From the NCBI RefSeq assembly GCF_036898095.1, contig NC_090739.1, forward strand, positions 63,554,630 to 63,618,629: a stretch of DNA of 64,000 bases, in the 5' to 3' direction. The position numbers and the translations under genes are program-made. The DNA comes from Palaemon carinicauda (Eukaryota > Arthropoda > Malacostraca > Decapoda > Palaemonidae). Under the pieces are notes generated by a model, which made no database searches, was not told the DNA's origin, and worked only from the letters and a program-made list of their open reading frames with translations. Shown here one piece after another: positions 1 through 11,800 of this stretch. Each line of letters starts with the position of its first letter. Position 1 is the first letter of the stretch.

Positions 1-1207
1 CATCCATCCACCCAAACCTTGGCCTTCCTCTTGTGCTTCTCCCATCAACTCTTGCATTCATCACCTACTTTAGCAGACAGCCCTTTTCCATTCTCTCAAC
101 ATGGCCAAACCACCATAACACATTCATATCCACTCTAGCTGCTAACTCATTTCTTACACCCGTTCTCACCCTCACCACTTCGTTCCTAACCCTATATACT
201 CGAGATACACCAGCCATACTCCTTAGACACTTCATCTCAAACACATTAAATTTCTGTCTCTCCATCACTTTCATTCCCCACAACTCCGATCCATATATCA
301 CAGTTAGTACAATCACTTTCTCATATAGAACTCTCTTTACCTTCATGCCCAACCCTCTATTTTTTACTACTCCCTTAACTGCCCCCAACACTTGGCAACC
401 TTCATTCACTCTCTGACGTACATCTGCTTCCACTCCACCATTTGCTGCAACAACAGACCCCAAGTACTTAAACTGATCCACCTCCTCAAGTAACTCTCCA
501 TTCAACATGACATTCAACCTTGCACCACCTTCCCTTCTCGTACATCTCATAACCTTACTCTTACCCACATTAACTCTCAACTTCCTTCTCTCACACACTC
601 TTCCAAATTCTGTCACTAATCGGCCAAGCTTCTCTTCTGTGTCTGCAACCAGTACAGTATCATCCGCAAACAACAATTGATTTACCTCCCATTCATGGTC
701 ATTCTCGTCTACCAGTTTCATTCCTCGTCCAAGCACTCGAGCATTCACCTCTCACCACTCCATCAACATACAAGTTAAACAACCACGGTGACATCACACA
801 TCCCTGTCTCAGCCTCACTCTCACCGGAAACCAATCACTCACTTCATTTCCTATCCTAACACATGCTTTACTACCTTTGTAGAAACTTTTCACTGCTTAC
901 AACAATCTTCCACCAACTCCATATAACCTCATAACATTCTACATTGCCTCCCTATCAACTCAATCATACGTTTTCTCCAGATCCATAAACGCAACATACA
1001 CCTCCTTACCTTTTGCTAAATATTTCTCACATATCTGCCTAACTGTAAAATCTGCTTCATACAACCCCTACCTTTTCTAAAACCACCCTGTACTTCTAAG
1101 ACTGCATTCTCTGTTTTATCCTTAATCCTATTAATCATTACTCTACCATACACTTTTCCAACTACACTCAACAAACTAATACCTCTTGAATTACAACTCA
1201 TGCACAT
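1..1207 (-). mobile_element. Decayed non-LTR retrotransposon, reverse transcriptase region, running off the window start
   Basis: Read on the minus strand this is a broken reverse transcriptase. From 5' to 3' of the element: a motif like [17 protein letters not shown] (near 1207-1150), the FMDLEKTYD block with stop codons just after it (about 985-930), the RQGCVMSPWLFNLYVDG block (about 810-760), and LLFADDTVLVAD (about 675-640), the catalytic FADD box. Then come YLGSVVAANGG (about 465-430), a thumb region and a HVERME motif near 80. The parts lie in different frames (65-748, 699-893, 1016-1207), so the copy is dead. The 3' end continues beyond base 1. The same family recurs on the + strand at 58125-58600. 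The FADD box and block order make the RT call secure; the clade is not determined. Confidence 0.9.
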
Positions 1208-1217
1208 CTCCCTTACC

Positions 1218-1222
1218 CTTTA

Positions 1223-1293
<71 letters not shown>

Positions 1294-1683
1294 TGTATAT
1301 GTGTATATATATGTTTATGTATATATGTATATATATATGTATATATGTATATATATATATATTATATATATATATGTATATATATATGTATATATGTATA
1401 TATATATGTATATATATATATGTATATATGTATATATATATAATGTATATATGTATATATATATGTATATATGTATATATATGTATATATGTATATATAT
1501 ATATGTATATATGTATATATATATGTATATGTATATATGTATATATGTATATATATGTATATATGTATATATATGTATATATGCATATATATGTATATAT
1601 GCATATATATATATGTATATATATATAATGTATATATGTATATATATGTATATATGTATATATATATAATGTATATATGTATA

Positions 1684-1753
<70 letters not shown>

Positions 1754-1757
1754 TACA
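1218..1757. repeat. AT-rich microsatellite, (TA)n with interspersed TATATG units
   Basis: About 540 bases of nearly pure alternating TA, interrupted by regularly spaced TATATG and TATGTA steps and flanked on both sides by uninterrupted (TA)n runs. All open frames here (YIYIYI and CIYI repeats on both strands) are by-products. It directly abuts the reverse-transcriptase relic upstream. Confidence 0.95.
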
Positions 1758-1856
1758 CACACCAGGTTAGGCTACAGTTTTTCAACATTTAGCAAATTAA
1801 TTTTCTTGCTTTGCTTATGGCAAATTCATGAATTACATTTTCATAATTCATTGCCA

Positions 1857-2333
1857 TCAGTGTTCAGAGTCAAGGCTGAGGAGTGCCAATTTTGAAAGTC
1901 TTTCCTGGCCCATAGTATTTCTCAGGTATGTCTTAATGAGCTTCAATTTGCTGAAGGATCTTTCACATGAAGCAACAGATTCCCCTACAATCAATAATAA
2001 CCCAAGTGCCACTTGGAGGTTAGCGAATCCTTCACCATATTTCATAATAAAACTAAGGAGCACTGTGGCTGATTCTATGTTTCTGTTGCTTACCAAGAAC
2101 TTTACATCTTGTATCTCTTGGCATAGTTCAGATGCTTTCAGGTCTTCGTCATATTTTTGCTCCATGCCTTTGCACACTGCATCAACTATTTTGCTTTTGC
2201 CAAATAATTCTTTAGGGCGTAGGATGATTAATTCTATTGCAAAAAAGAAAAAAAAATCGGGGAAATATATATATTTTTTTTTTGGTGTTAACGGCTTCAT
2301 TGCAAAAATCATAATTTGCGGGAAAAAAATCAA
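1857..2333 (-). pseudogene. hAT-family transposase relic, C-terminal dimerisation region
   Basis: The minus-strand open frame contains the signature end of hAT transposases and zinc-finger MYM-type hAT relatives: SVASCERSFSKLKLIKTYLR followed by MGQERLSKLALLSL. The S/CERSFSxLKxIK..LR..M...RL..LALLS pattern is the hAT dimerisation domain. The upstream part (LLSFIMKYGEGFANLQVALG) fits the same family. The N-terminal catalytic part and zinc finger are absent, and the 5' end of the frame runs into a lysine-rich low-complexity stretch, so this is a fragment. A domesticated gene is unlikely because only the last hundred or so residues are present. Confidence 0.85.
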
Positions 2334-2482
2334 AGCTCTTATCCTTTACCCGCTAATTATTATTTTAATCTTGTTGGGCGGCAAGTCCAGGCTAATTTTG
2401 CCGCCCCTAAAAAAGTGCCGTCCTAGGGCATAAGTTCGATTCAATTGTTTGATTAGGAATTATCATCATAAACTGTAACTAA

Positions 2483-2670
2483 TCTAGTGCAGAACAAAGG
2501 CCTCAAACGTGTCCTTCCACTCGTGTCTGTTTATGGTCCTACTATGCCAGTTTATACCAGCAGATTTTCTAAGTTCATCAATCCATCGTCTTCTCTTCCT
2601 TCACCTGCTTTGTTTGCAATCTTTAGGGACCCATTATCTTTAATATCCATCAAGTGTCTATCATTCTCAT
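2483..2670 (-). mobile_element. Probable 3' end of an RTE-like non-LTR element
   Basis: The minus-strand translation in shifting frames gives pieces such as RRRWIDELRKSAG-like and W..GTINRHEWKDTFEAFVLH-like text. This resembles the C-terminal arginine/tryptophan-rich tail typical of RTE/BovB-type reverse transcriptases. No complete motif is preserved and frameshifts are needed, so the call is tentative. It follows the hAT relic and suggests a nest of dead elements from 1 to 2.7 kb. Confidence 0.4.
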
Positions 2671-3555
2671 TCTAATTAGGAAGTTCATCCCATAATCTGG
2701 CCATAATTATAATAAAACTTCTAATAGAATACAGTGTGTTATTCAGCCTTATGATGGGGAAGGCATGACTGTTAGATTTAATTGCATACCAAGTAATACG
2801 AACAGGATGGTAGAAATCACTATTTTGACATATAAGCCTTCTTTTCTATTTTATCTTTTAATTTCAGTTGCCACTTTACCTTTTATTTCCCTCGGGTATT
2901 TGCTGCTTTAATGTCTTGCCTCTTCAATTTCAATATCATGCACTTTTGTATATTTCTAAAAGAATTTTTCCCCAAAGTCTCCCATACGATATCTTTATTA
3001 GGTCTTCCCGTACCTCTTTAACTATTCGATTATCAGCTTATGTGACGATTTTATGAAAATGTATCGCCTATTTATACGCGATTCTATTTTATACTAGCCT
3101 TATGCCTGTTTCGGCTATTAATCCCCAGTATTGTGTAGTTGCAATTTATTCATACATAACCTGATTAATCTTCGCTGCATTCCCTCTTATTTTTTTCTTT
3201 TATTACAACGACCCCCTACGTCTCAAAAATTGCAAACTATGTCTGTGCCTCTACTGTTTCATATATGTTTCACGCTCCTACAATGTCAATTCTCCTACTG
3301 TTAGTCATATTTTTTCCTACCTACTACTAATAGTTTTTGTTGCCTTTTGCTTGTGCTAAGAACAAGTTGAACGTTTTTATTACTATTCTCTTAAGTATTT
3401 ATACGGTTTCAATCCTTCTACTTTGAATTAATCCTTCACACTTTCAAAGTGATTTGTTGTGGCTTATAACTAATGCCGCGGACTTCTGAGGTTGGTGCAA
3501 AAGGCAAGTTTCTTAATTAAGTTCTTCCATACTGCGCCAGTTCTTTATGGCTCAT

Positions 3556-3556
<1 letters not shown>
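2671..3556. other. AT-rich intergenic DNA, nothing recognised
   Basis: No open frame with family features, RNA gene or repeat was recognised. Short frames of about 60 residues occur by chance. Confidence 0.5.
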
Positions 3557-3597
<41 letters not shown>

Positions 3598-3598
3598 C
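3557..3598. repeat. (AGT)n trinucleotide microsatellite
   Basis: About 14 uninterrupted AGT/TAG units. Confidence 0.95.
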
Positions 3599-5207
3599 AA
3601 TTACTTATAATGGCCTATGTTACTGCAGTCTTCTGCACTACAGAATCTGTCGTGTCTTAAAACTATTGATTTCTGCTGTGTCATGAATGTTTCATAAACG
3701 ACCAAGGAGACTACAGCAACTTAAGCATTTGCTATGGTTCATTACGCGTCTTGTCATAGTGTCAATGTGCTTAGTCGTCCTTATTACTTTCTGAATTATA
3801 TATTTTTTGGATGAGATGAATAAGTTTATGTTGTCTTTTGACACGACTGAATGTAGATCTTACTGAACCAAACCAACTCCTGGGATATCATCCATGTGTT
3901 ACTAAATGATATAGTTGTAACATTTAACCATCTCGATCATCTTTATTTTTTTATGAAATTGTATTTAAAAACAACTCCCAGTGACTGAAGTCCCTTGCCT
4001 TAGCAATCAGATATGACTTTTTTTTCATTTTGTTTTCCTTTTACTCTGCAGTCCAGCCAGATAGAGAGGCTTTTTGAATGCGAAAGTGAAGTACAGCAGC
4101 AGCGAAACGGGTAGAGAAGACCCATCTGCTATTTTATAAACAGTTTCTGAGCTTGATGGAACACCTATAGCTCCCACTGTTACACATTGCCGCTCGCATC
4201 TGATCTTTAGGGCATTGACGCCATGCATAAACCCTCTCTTTTATACGGACTTTAAACTTTCATGGCGCAGTTTTTAAAAGTTTAGTTAAAAGCAAATCAT
4301 ATTTCAATATTCTAAGTGTTGTCATGAGAGATTTGATTGTTATTTTTATACTGATTTTCTGGAATTTTTCAGTGCTAGGATTTCATCCACGATGTATCAG
4401 TCGACCTTTTAGTGTGACAGTAAACATCGAGTATTTTGGGAGTGTGGGTGTTAGATCAGTTTGGGAAGGCGGCCTAATGTTGAAAATAATATTTGGGGAA
4501 TTAGGAATTAAAATGTCTTTCTTTAATTATCCCTTATTCTGAATAACACTTAAAAGTTGTAAAGAAACAAATTCCCTTTATTACAGAATTTATCAACCGT
4601 ATCTTGAAAAATATTTGATTAAAGGAATTTCAAAACAACCAACTTTATAATCTAATTTGTATGTAAACTATAAACAAATCGCATAAAATTGTCACATGGG
4701 ATAATTTGAGAGAAATTAGAGATGTAAATGCTTATGTTAATGAACTAATCTTTTAGTATATCTTATCAATGCATTTACCCTCTATCTGGCACACATGGAA
4801 TCTAAGATAATACCATTTTTGTGTTAATTGCTAATCGGTAAATTACTTCAGTTTTTATCTTAACCATTGTTACGGAAGGTGATTTATTTCCATTTTATTC
4901 ATAAAATACAGAAAATTAATTTCACTCGGAATTTTCAATTAATCCGCGCTAACCGCTAATGGTAAACAGCCTTGTTTTGGGAATGAACATGCCTCCTTAG
5001 ATACGGACTCCTATCGCAAGATTCAATGACCTTTCGCTTTCACATCAACACGTCGAAGCCTACAGATGCTGCAGTAAACCATATCGGGAGATGAGTGAGA
5101 CACTTGTCTGCCGAGTGTTAGAATACAAAAGGGACGACGCACCGAGAAAATTTAGATGATTCTCACTTTTTCCGGTTTCTCAAGCCCCTCCTACTTTGGT
5201 TTTTCTT
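3599..5207. other. Upstream flank of the ATPase beta gene, no gene recognised
   Basis: AT-rich DNA leading up to exon 1a. The short frames at 4025-4228 (minus) and 4324-4542 (plus) show no recognisable motif or domain and are not called. Distal regulatory DNA for promoter 1a could lie here, but I see no defined site. Confidence 0.5.
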
Positions 5208-5250
5208 GGGGGGTGGGTCAGGGGGTCTGTAGCGTCGGGGTAAGGAGGGG
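5208..5250 (+). promoter_or_regulatory. G-rich tract about 100 bp upstream of exon 1a start codon
   Basis: Five G-runs lie on the + strand (GGGGGG, GGG, GGGGG, GGGG and GGAGGGG) with loops of 1, 3, 11 and 3 bases. This can satisfy a G-quadruplex pattern with one long loop. The position, 103-145 bases before the ATG of exon 1a, makes it a candidate core-promoter or 5'-UTR element. No TATA box is evident nearby. The role is inferred. Confidence 0.4.
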
Positions 5251-5352
5251 AAGAGTATGCGGACTAGCGGATATGTAGTATGCTGCAGTACGGAACGTTA
5301 GTTCTGGTCAGACCGACTCTACAGAAGACGACGGACTCTTAAGGTAGCAGCC

Positions 5353-5461
5353 ATGGACGAGGACAGGGCCAAGTTGTACGCCGGAAGGGACAAGGAATGG
5401 AGAAAGCTCTTTTGGGATGGGGACACTAAAGAACTTCTTGGAAGGACTGGATCCTCTTGGT
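5353..5461 (+). CDS. ATP1B: Na+/K+-ATPase beta, alternative first coding exon 1a
   Basis: Encodes 36 residues plus the first base of a Cys codon: a charged cytoplasmic tail starting MDEDRAKLYAG and ending ELLGRTGSSW. The xxLGRTGxSW end is the family hallmark just before the transmembrane helix. The ATG is in good context (GCC before, G after). The donor is TGGT|GTGAGT, phase 1, which fits the acceptor at 55434. It closely resembles exon 1c (MDE-RAKL-AG, W-K--WDGD, LGRT--SW shared), suggesting an exon duplication. It is separated from the common body by a 50-kb intron, so it must have its own distant promoter. An in-frame upstream start was not found close by. Confidence is high because phase, motif and donor all agree. 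Confidence 0.88.
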
Positions 5462-6895
5462 GTGAGTTTCGTACAGTTTTGATTTTCTATTTTTAATCTG
5501 TTAAGTGACGTATTTTTCATATATGTGACTTTGTAATGAAAGAAGCACGTCTTTGCATAGGCAAAACCAGAATTGCGATTTTTTTTAATGAATATCATCT
5601 TGTCTTTTACGAAGTTATGTTAAGCTAACAAAACAAGGGGATTTAAAAGTTATAATGTAGATTTATTTTTCAAAGAAGTTTCTTTTTACTTTTTCTTGAT
5701 CGAGAGACGTAATCGCGCATTGGCGTAAAGTTTATATAATCTCAACTTGGGCAAAGTTAAGCATTAAACATATGTCGCAATTAATATACTGTATGCATAA
5801 TTTCCATTTTCTCCTTATTTTACTTTATCACATTTTCGGTATTATTCTGTGGCGCTTTGAATTATAGAATATTGGTTGTTAATTAAATTTTCACGTTTGG
5901 TGTTTAGTTATGATGATGATCGCAACATTATTAAATCATTGATATTGAAAAGATTTTTATAGAAATTCAGTTGATGGAAGTTCATTTAAAAAAAAATAAC
6001 GATGTAATAATGTCAATCGATTATATCCTAAGTATTGTATGACCTTTAACCAGTTTGGTCTCTCCCGATCTCACCTGAAGTTATATTTAGACTCGGTTTT
6101 CATAAAAAATCTCATTGGTTAAAATTACCGCAACCATGAATTATAGATTATACCAATCGAGTCTTACAAAAATGAAAATTGCAGATGGAATTTCTCAAAA
6201 GATTGCGGAACCGCCCCCTCCACAAACTAGATTATATCAGTTTGAAAAGAGTACGAAATGAACGTTTGCTCTTCTGACGGTAATAGACTTGCCCATTACG
6301 AGAATGTTACCCCCAAAGGACATTAGCGAATCTTCTTCTATTGCCTTTATAAGGGATTCTTCATTATTCTGTGCCACGAGTAATCTGCAACCTCTTAGTC
6401 AACCATGTTGAGGGAATGAGCAACAGGCGGGTTGTATTAAAGAGGTCGCATTGTTAGGACCTACCTCTCCCCCGAAAAGAAATTCGATGACGTGATTTAT
6501 AAATGAACAGGATGTGCCAGGACCACCTCGACGCCTCAAAAATAGTTACGGTGTTATACATGAGCACTTTTTGCCTTAAGTTGAGAAAATTCTTAGTTTT
6601 TATTGAAAGTCATTATCCGCTCACTCAACTCGACTTATTGGGTACCGTTGTTATTTTTATGACAAAGGGTAAATTCCTGCTGGGTTAAAAGTATCAATAA
6701 TGTGAAATTAACACCATTCAAAGTTACGTGAAACAACCATATTTTTACCTGGCCAAATTGAAACTCAATGAATAAAATAAGTGATAGTTTAAATTGAGAG
6801 AAACTTTATATTTTTACGGTAAAAGTTAGTTTGCCACATAAGCCCCCTTCAAATATATCGCCTCCGTGCAGAAAGAAAATCGGGTTTGTGGTAGA
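5462..6895. other. Start of intron 1a, nothing recognised
   Basis: AT-rich intronic DNA beginning with the donor GTGAGT. No nested gene, RNA or mobile element was recognised. Confidence 0.5.

Positions 6896-6949
<54 letters not shown>
6896..6949. repeat. (ATT)n microsatellite
   Basis: About 18 ATT units, uninterrupted. The polytyrosine frame across it is an artefact. Confidence 0.95.
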
Positions 6950-7520
6950 GGAATCCTTAATTTAAAGCTACTTTTATGTTTAGATAAGAAGACTGAGGTT
7001 TGTAATCTCTTGTTACCCATGATTCATAAGCACCAGCCTTTAAGGAGGATTGGTGTATAGGGAGTTACCTCTCCTGCCCCGCCCTCCCTCTTTTCTTCTT
7101 TTTGATAATAAAAGATTTAATTTGCTAGTACCATCAGCATTCCTCAATAAGAAAATTACTTAGGTTTATTGATGAACAAGTGGATAGTTGTTAGCCAATT
7201 GATACTCGTTGCAGTTTATGCTCACGTCAGCTTCGAAACAAAACAGTACAATGATTACGCGACAGTTTTATACGTACCAGTGTAAATGAATAATTTGGTT
7301 TGTTTGAACATGAGGCCGTTGAAAACTAATGGATGATTATAAAAGACTATAATCTTTCTTTATAAGTCTTTATTTTATAACTTTTAAGTACATTAGAGTT
7401 CTCCGTAATCGGCTGAAATTTCTTCTGACATTCAGAGAGAATGGCTGGCGTGGGAGATCATTAAGAATTCAGTATTGTAAATACATACTACAGATGACCA
7501 CTTTACTTGTCCTACTAGAT
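6950..7520. other. Intron 1a, nothing recognised
   Basis: Unique-looking AT-rich sequence between the ATT microsatellite and the minisatellite array. Confidence 0.5.
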
Positions 7521-8968
7521 ATCGGATCATTACACGTTGCTGCTCCTTGTTCCCACTGGGTTTCAGATCATTATACATTGCTTCTTGTTCCCACTGGATT
7601 TCAGATCATTATACATTGCTTGTTCCCACTGGATTTCAGATAATTTTACATTGCTTCCTGTTTCCACTGGATTTCAGATCATTATACATTGCTTCTTGTT
7701 CCCACTGGATTTCAGATCATCATACATTGCTTCTTGTTCCCACTTGATTTCAGATCATTATACATTGCTTCTTGTTCCCACTGGATTTCAGATAATTTTA
7801 CATTGCTTCCTGTTTCCACTGGATTTCAGATAATTTTACATTGCTTCTTGTTCCCACTGGATTTCAGATCATCATACATTGCTTCTTGTACCCACTGGAT
7901 TTCAGATCATCATACATTGCTTCTTGTACCCACTGGATTTCAGATCATCATACATTGCTTCTTGTTCCCACTGGATTTCAGATCATCATACATTGCTTCT
8001 TGTTCCCACTGGATTTCAGATCATCATACATTGCTTCTTGTTCCCACTGGATTTCAGATCATCATACATTGCTTCTTGTTCCCACTGGATTTCAGATCAT
8101 CATACATTGCTTCTTGTTCCCACTGGATTTCAGATCATCATACATTGCTTCTTGTTCCCACTGGATTTCAGATCATCATACATTGCTTCTTGTTCCCACT
8201 GGATTTCAGATCATCATACATTGCTTCTTGTTCCCACTGGATTTCAGATCATCATACATTGCTTCTTGTACCCACTGGATTTCAGATCATCATACATGCT
8301 TCTTGTACCCACTGGATTTCAGATCATCATACATTGCTTCTTGTTCCCACTGGATTTCAGATCATCATAAATTGCTTCTTGTTCCCACTGGATTTCAGAT
8401 CATCATACATTGCTTCTTGTACCCACTGGATTTCAGATCATCATACATTGCTTCTTGTACCCACTGGATTTCAGATCATCATACATTGCTTCTTGTTCCC
8501 ACTGGATTTCAGATCATCATACATTGCTTCTTGTTCCCACTGGATTTCAGATCATCATACATGCTTCTTGTACCCACTGGATTTCAGATCATCATACATT
8601 GCTTCTTGTACCCACTTGATTTCAGATCATCATACATTGCTTCTTGTACCCACTGGATATCAGATCATCATACATTGCTTCTTGTTCCCACTGGATTTCA
8701 GATCATCATACATTGCTTCTTGTTCCCACTGGATTTCAGATCATCATACATTGCTTCTTGTTCCCACTGGATTTCAGATCATTATACATTGCTTCTTGTT
8801 CCCACTGGATTTCAGATCATCATACATTGCTTCTTGTTCCCACTGGATTTCAGATCATCATACATTGCTTCTTGTTCCCACTGGATTTCAGATCATCATA
8901 CATTGCTTCTTGTTCCCACTGGATTTCAGATCATTATACATTGCTTTTTGTTCCCACTGGATTTCGTA
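7521..8968 (+). repeat. Homogeneous 38-bp minisatellite, about 38 units
   Basis: Tandem units of 38 bp with core CTTGTTCCCACTGGATTTCAG, followed by ATCATCATACATTG. Variation is confined to a few positions: GTTCCC or GTACCC, ATCATC or ATTATA, and an occasional lost TTG. The unit has no stop codon in any + frame and 38 is not divisible by 3. Every + frame is therefore open and gives a 38-residue protein repeat (for example 7689-9071); this is a property of the repeat, not evidence of coding. Each unit contains a pyrimidine-rich stretch ending in TTTCAG, on the sense strand of the host intron. Compared with the neighbouring 41-bp units the 38-mer lacks roughly one TGC-like triplet. The near identity implies recent homogenisation. 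Confidence 0.95.
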
Positions 8969-9245
8969 TTGTGGGAGTGAGCCGTTAGGTTGTAACAGAG
9001 GCGAGGTGAATGCAACTAACTTTATTTCAACAGATAGCAAGTTTATATACAACAGGTTCAGGACGAGATGATCATAAATATTTAAACAAAACAATTCCTG
9101 AAAACACAGGCTTAAACAAGTTCTGTTAACAATATCGTTTAAAGTGAGTTAACAATATCGTTTAAAGTGAGATATACAATGAAAAAGAAATTAAAGTTAG
9201 TGTGTAAGCGTGTGTGAAACTCGTGCGGTGCAGTATCATTGTACG
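8969..9245. repeat. Non-satellite spacer inside the minisatellite, with a 23-bp direct duplication
   Basis: About 277 bases unlike either flanking array. It carries two adjacent copies of a 23-base unit beginning TTAACAATATCG (9126-9148 and 9149-9171). It starts abruptly within the last 38-bp unit (after CACTGGATTTCG) and satellite-like text resumes near 9246. This looks like an inserted element or the edge of one, but I could not assign a family or see terminal repeats. Confidence 0.6.
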
Positions 9246-11800
9246 GTGCTGCTTTTTGTTCATTTAATTTTGGATCATTTCACGTTGGTGCTGCTTGTTC
9301 CTTCGTTGATTTTGGATCATTACACATTGGTGCTTCTTGTTCCCACATGATTTTGGATCATTACACGTTGCTGCTTCTTGTTCCCATTTGATTTTGGATC
9401 AGGACATGTTGTTGCTTCTTGTTCCCACTTTATTTTGGATTTTTACCGTTGCCGCTTTTAGTTCCCACTTGATTTTAGATCATTACACGTTGCCTTTTCT
9501 TGTTCTTACTTGATTTTGGTTCATTACACATTGATGCTTGTTCCCACTTGATTTTGGTTCATGACACGTACATGCTTCTTGTTCTCATTGGATTTTGGAT
9601 CATTCTATGCTGCTGCTGCTGGTTCCCACTGAATTTTGTATCATTACTCTTTGCTGATTCTTGTTCCCACCGAACTGTGGATCATTACACTTTGCTGATT
9701 CTTGTTCCCACTGGATTCTGGATCATTACTTTGCTGATTCTTGTTCCCACTGGATTCTGGATCATTACTTTGCTGATTCTTGTTCCCACTGGATTCTGGA
9801 TCATTACTTTGCTGATTCTTGTTCCCACTTTATTTTGGATCATTGCTCGTTGCTGTTTCTTTTTGCCTCTTGATTTTGTATCTTTACATGTTGCTGCTTC
9901 TTGTTCCCACTTGATTTTGGTTAATTAAAAGTTGATGCTTCTTCTTCCCACTTGATTTTGGATCGTTACACGTTGCTGCTTTTTGCTTCCACTTTATTTT
10001 GGATCATTACACAGCGTTCTTGTTCCCACTGAATTTTGGATTGTTACATTTTGCTGATTCTTGTTCCCACTTGATTTATGACCATTACACGTTGGTGCTT
10101 CCTGTTCCCACTTGAGTTTGGATCATTGTTTTGCTAGTTCTTGTTCCCACTTGATTTTAGACCATTACACGTTGGTGCTTCCTGTTCCCACTTGAGTTTG
10201 GATCATTGTTTTGCTAGTTCTTGTTCCCACTTGATTTTGAATCATTACACATTGTACATCTTGTTCCCACTTGATTTTGGATCATTACACATTGTACACC
10301 TTGTTCCCACTTGATTTTGGATCATTACACATTGTACCTTTTGTTCCTACTTGATTTTGGATCATTACACATTGTACATCTTGTTCCCACTTGATTTTGG
10401 ATCATTGCACCTTGCTTCTGCTTCTTATTCTCAATTGATTTTGGATCATTGCTCATTCCTCGTTCTTGTTCCCACTTAATTTTGGATCATTACACATTGC
10501 TGCTTATTGTTCCTATTGAATTTTAGATCACTACATTATTGCTCCTTGTTCCCATTGGGTTTTGGATGATTACAGATTGTTGCTCCCTGTTCCTATTGGA
10601 TTTTGGATCATTACACACTGTTTCTTATTGTTCCCATTGAATATTGGATCCTTACACATCGTTGTTCCATGTTTCCATTAGTTTTGAATCATTAAACATT
10701 GTTGCTCCCTGTTCCCATTGGATTTTGGATTATAATACATTGTTTCTCATTGTTCCCATTGGATTTTGGATTATAATACATTGTTTCTCACTGTTCCCAT
10801 TGGATTTTGGATCATTACACATTGTTTCTCATTGTTCCCATTAGATTTTGGATCATTACACATTGTTTCTCATTGTTCCCATTAGATTTTGGATCATTAC
10901 ACATTGTTTCTCATTGTTCCTATTAGATTTTGGATCATTACACACTGTTTCTCATTGTTCCCATTAAATTTTGGATCATTACACATTGTTTCTCATTGTT
11001 CCAATTATATTTTGGATCATTACACATTGTTGCTCCCTATTTCCATTGGATGTTGCATTATTACACATTGTTGCTCCTTGTTGCCATTGGATTTTGGATC
11101 ATTACACAATTACACATTGTTGCTCCTTGTTGCCATTGGATTTTGGATCATTACACAATTACACATTGTTGTTCCTTGTTGCCATTGGATTTTGGATCAT
11201 TACTCATTGTTGCTCCTTGTTGCCATTGGATTTTGGATCATTACTCTTTGTTGCTCCTTGTTGCCATTGGATTTTGGATCATTACTCATTGTTGCTCCTT
11301 GTTGCCATTGGATTTTGGATCATTACACATTGTTGTTCCTTGTTGCCATTGGATTTTGGATCAATACACATTGTTTTGGATCATTACACATTGTTGCTGC
11401 TTGTTCCCGTTGCATTTCGGATCATTACACATTGTTGCTGCTTGTTCCCTTCAATTTTGGATCATTACACATTGTTGCTTCTTATTCCCGTTGCATTTTG
11501 GATCATTACACATTGTTGCTGCTTTTGCCCGTTGCATTTTGGATCATTACACATTGTTGCTCCCTATTCCCATTGGATTTTGGATCATGACACATTGTTG
11601 CTTCTTGATCGCATTGGATTTTGGATCATTACACATTGTTGCTCCCTGTTCTCATTAGATTATGGATCACATTACGCATTGTTGCTCCTTGTTCCCATTG
11701 GATTTTGGATCATTACACATTTTGGCTCCTTGTCCTAATAGGATTTCAGAACTTTACATGTTGCTGCCTCTTGTTCCCATTAGTTTTCGGATCACTACAC
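9246..11800 (+). repeat. 41-bp minisatellite, diverged units
   Basis: About 60 units of roughly 41 bp with core CTTGTTCCCATTGGATTTTGG, then ATCATTACACATTGTTG. The 9.2-10.6 kb part uses CCCACTTGATTTTGG and is irregular. The 10.6-11.8 kb part (CCATTGGATTTTGG) is more regular and keeps all three + frames open, giving 41-residue repeats. Units around 11,090-11,180 contain an extra internal ACACAATT duplication, a sign of slippage. The acceptor-like TTTCAG of the 38-mer is mostly TTTTGG here. Not coding. Confidence 0.9.

Noticed and set aside
1186..1788. Open frames of YIYIYI and HIYIYT repeats
   Set aside because: By-products of the AT microsatellite on both strands.
7537..9071. Long open frames (up to 460 residues) with 38-residue repeats of the LLVPTGFQIIIHCF type
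   Set aside because: They come from a 38-bp DNA repeat that has no stop in any + frame. All three frames are open at once, and the frames end where the repeat ends. No promoter, splice or codon signal supports translation.
10644..11738. Three overlapping + strand frames of 230-255 residues
   Set aside because: The same explanation for the 41-bp repeat; overlapping frames with the same period show it is satellite DNA.
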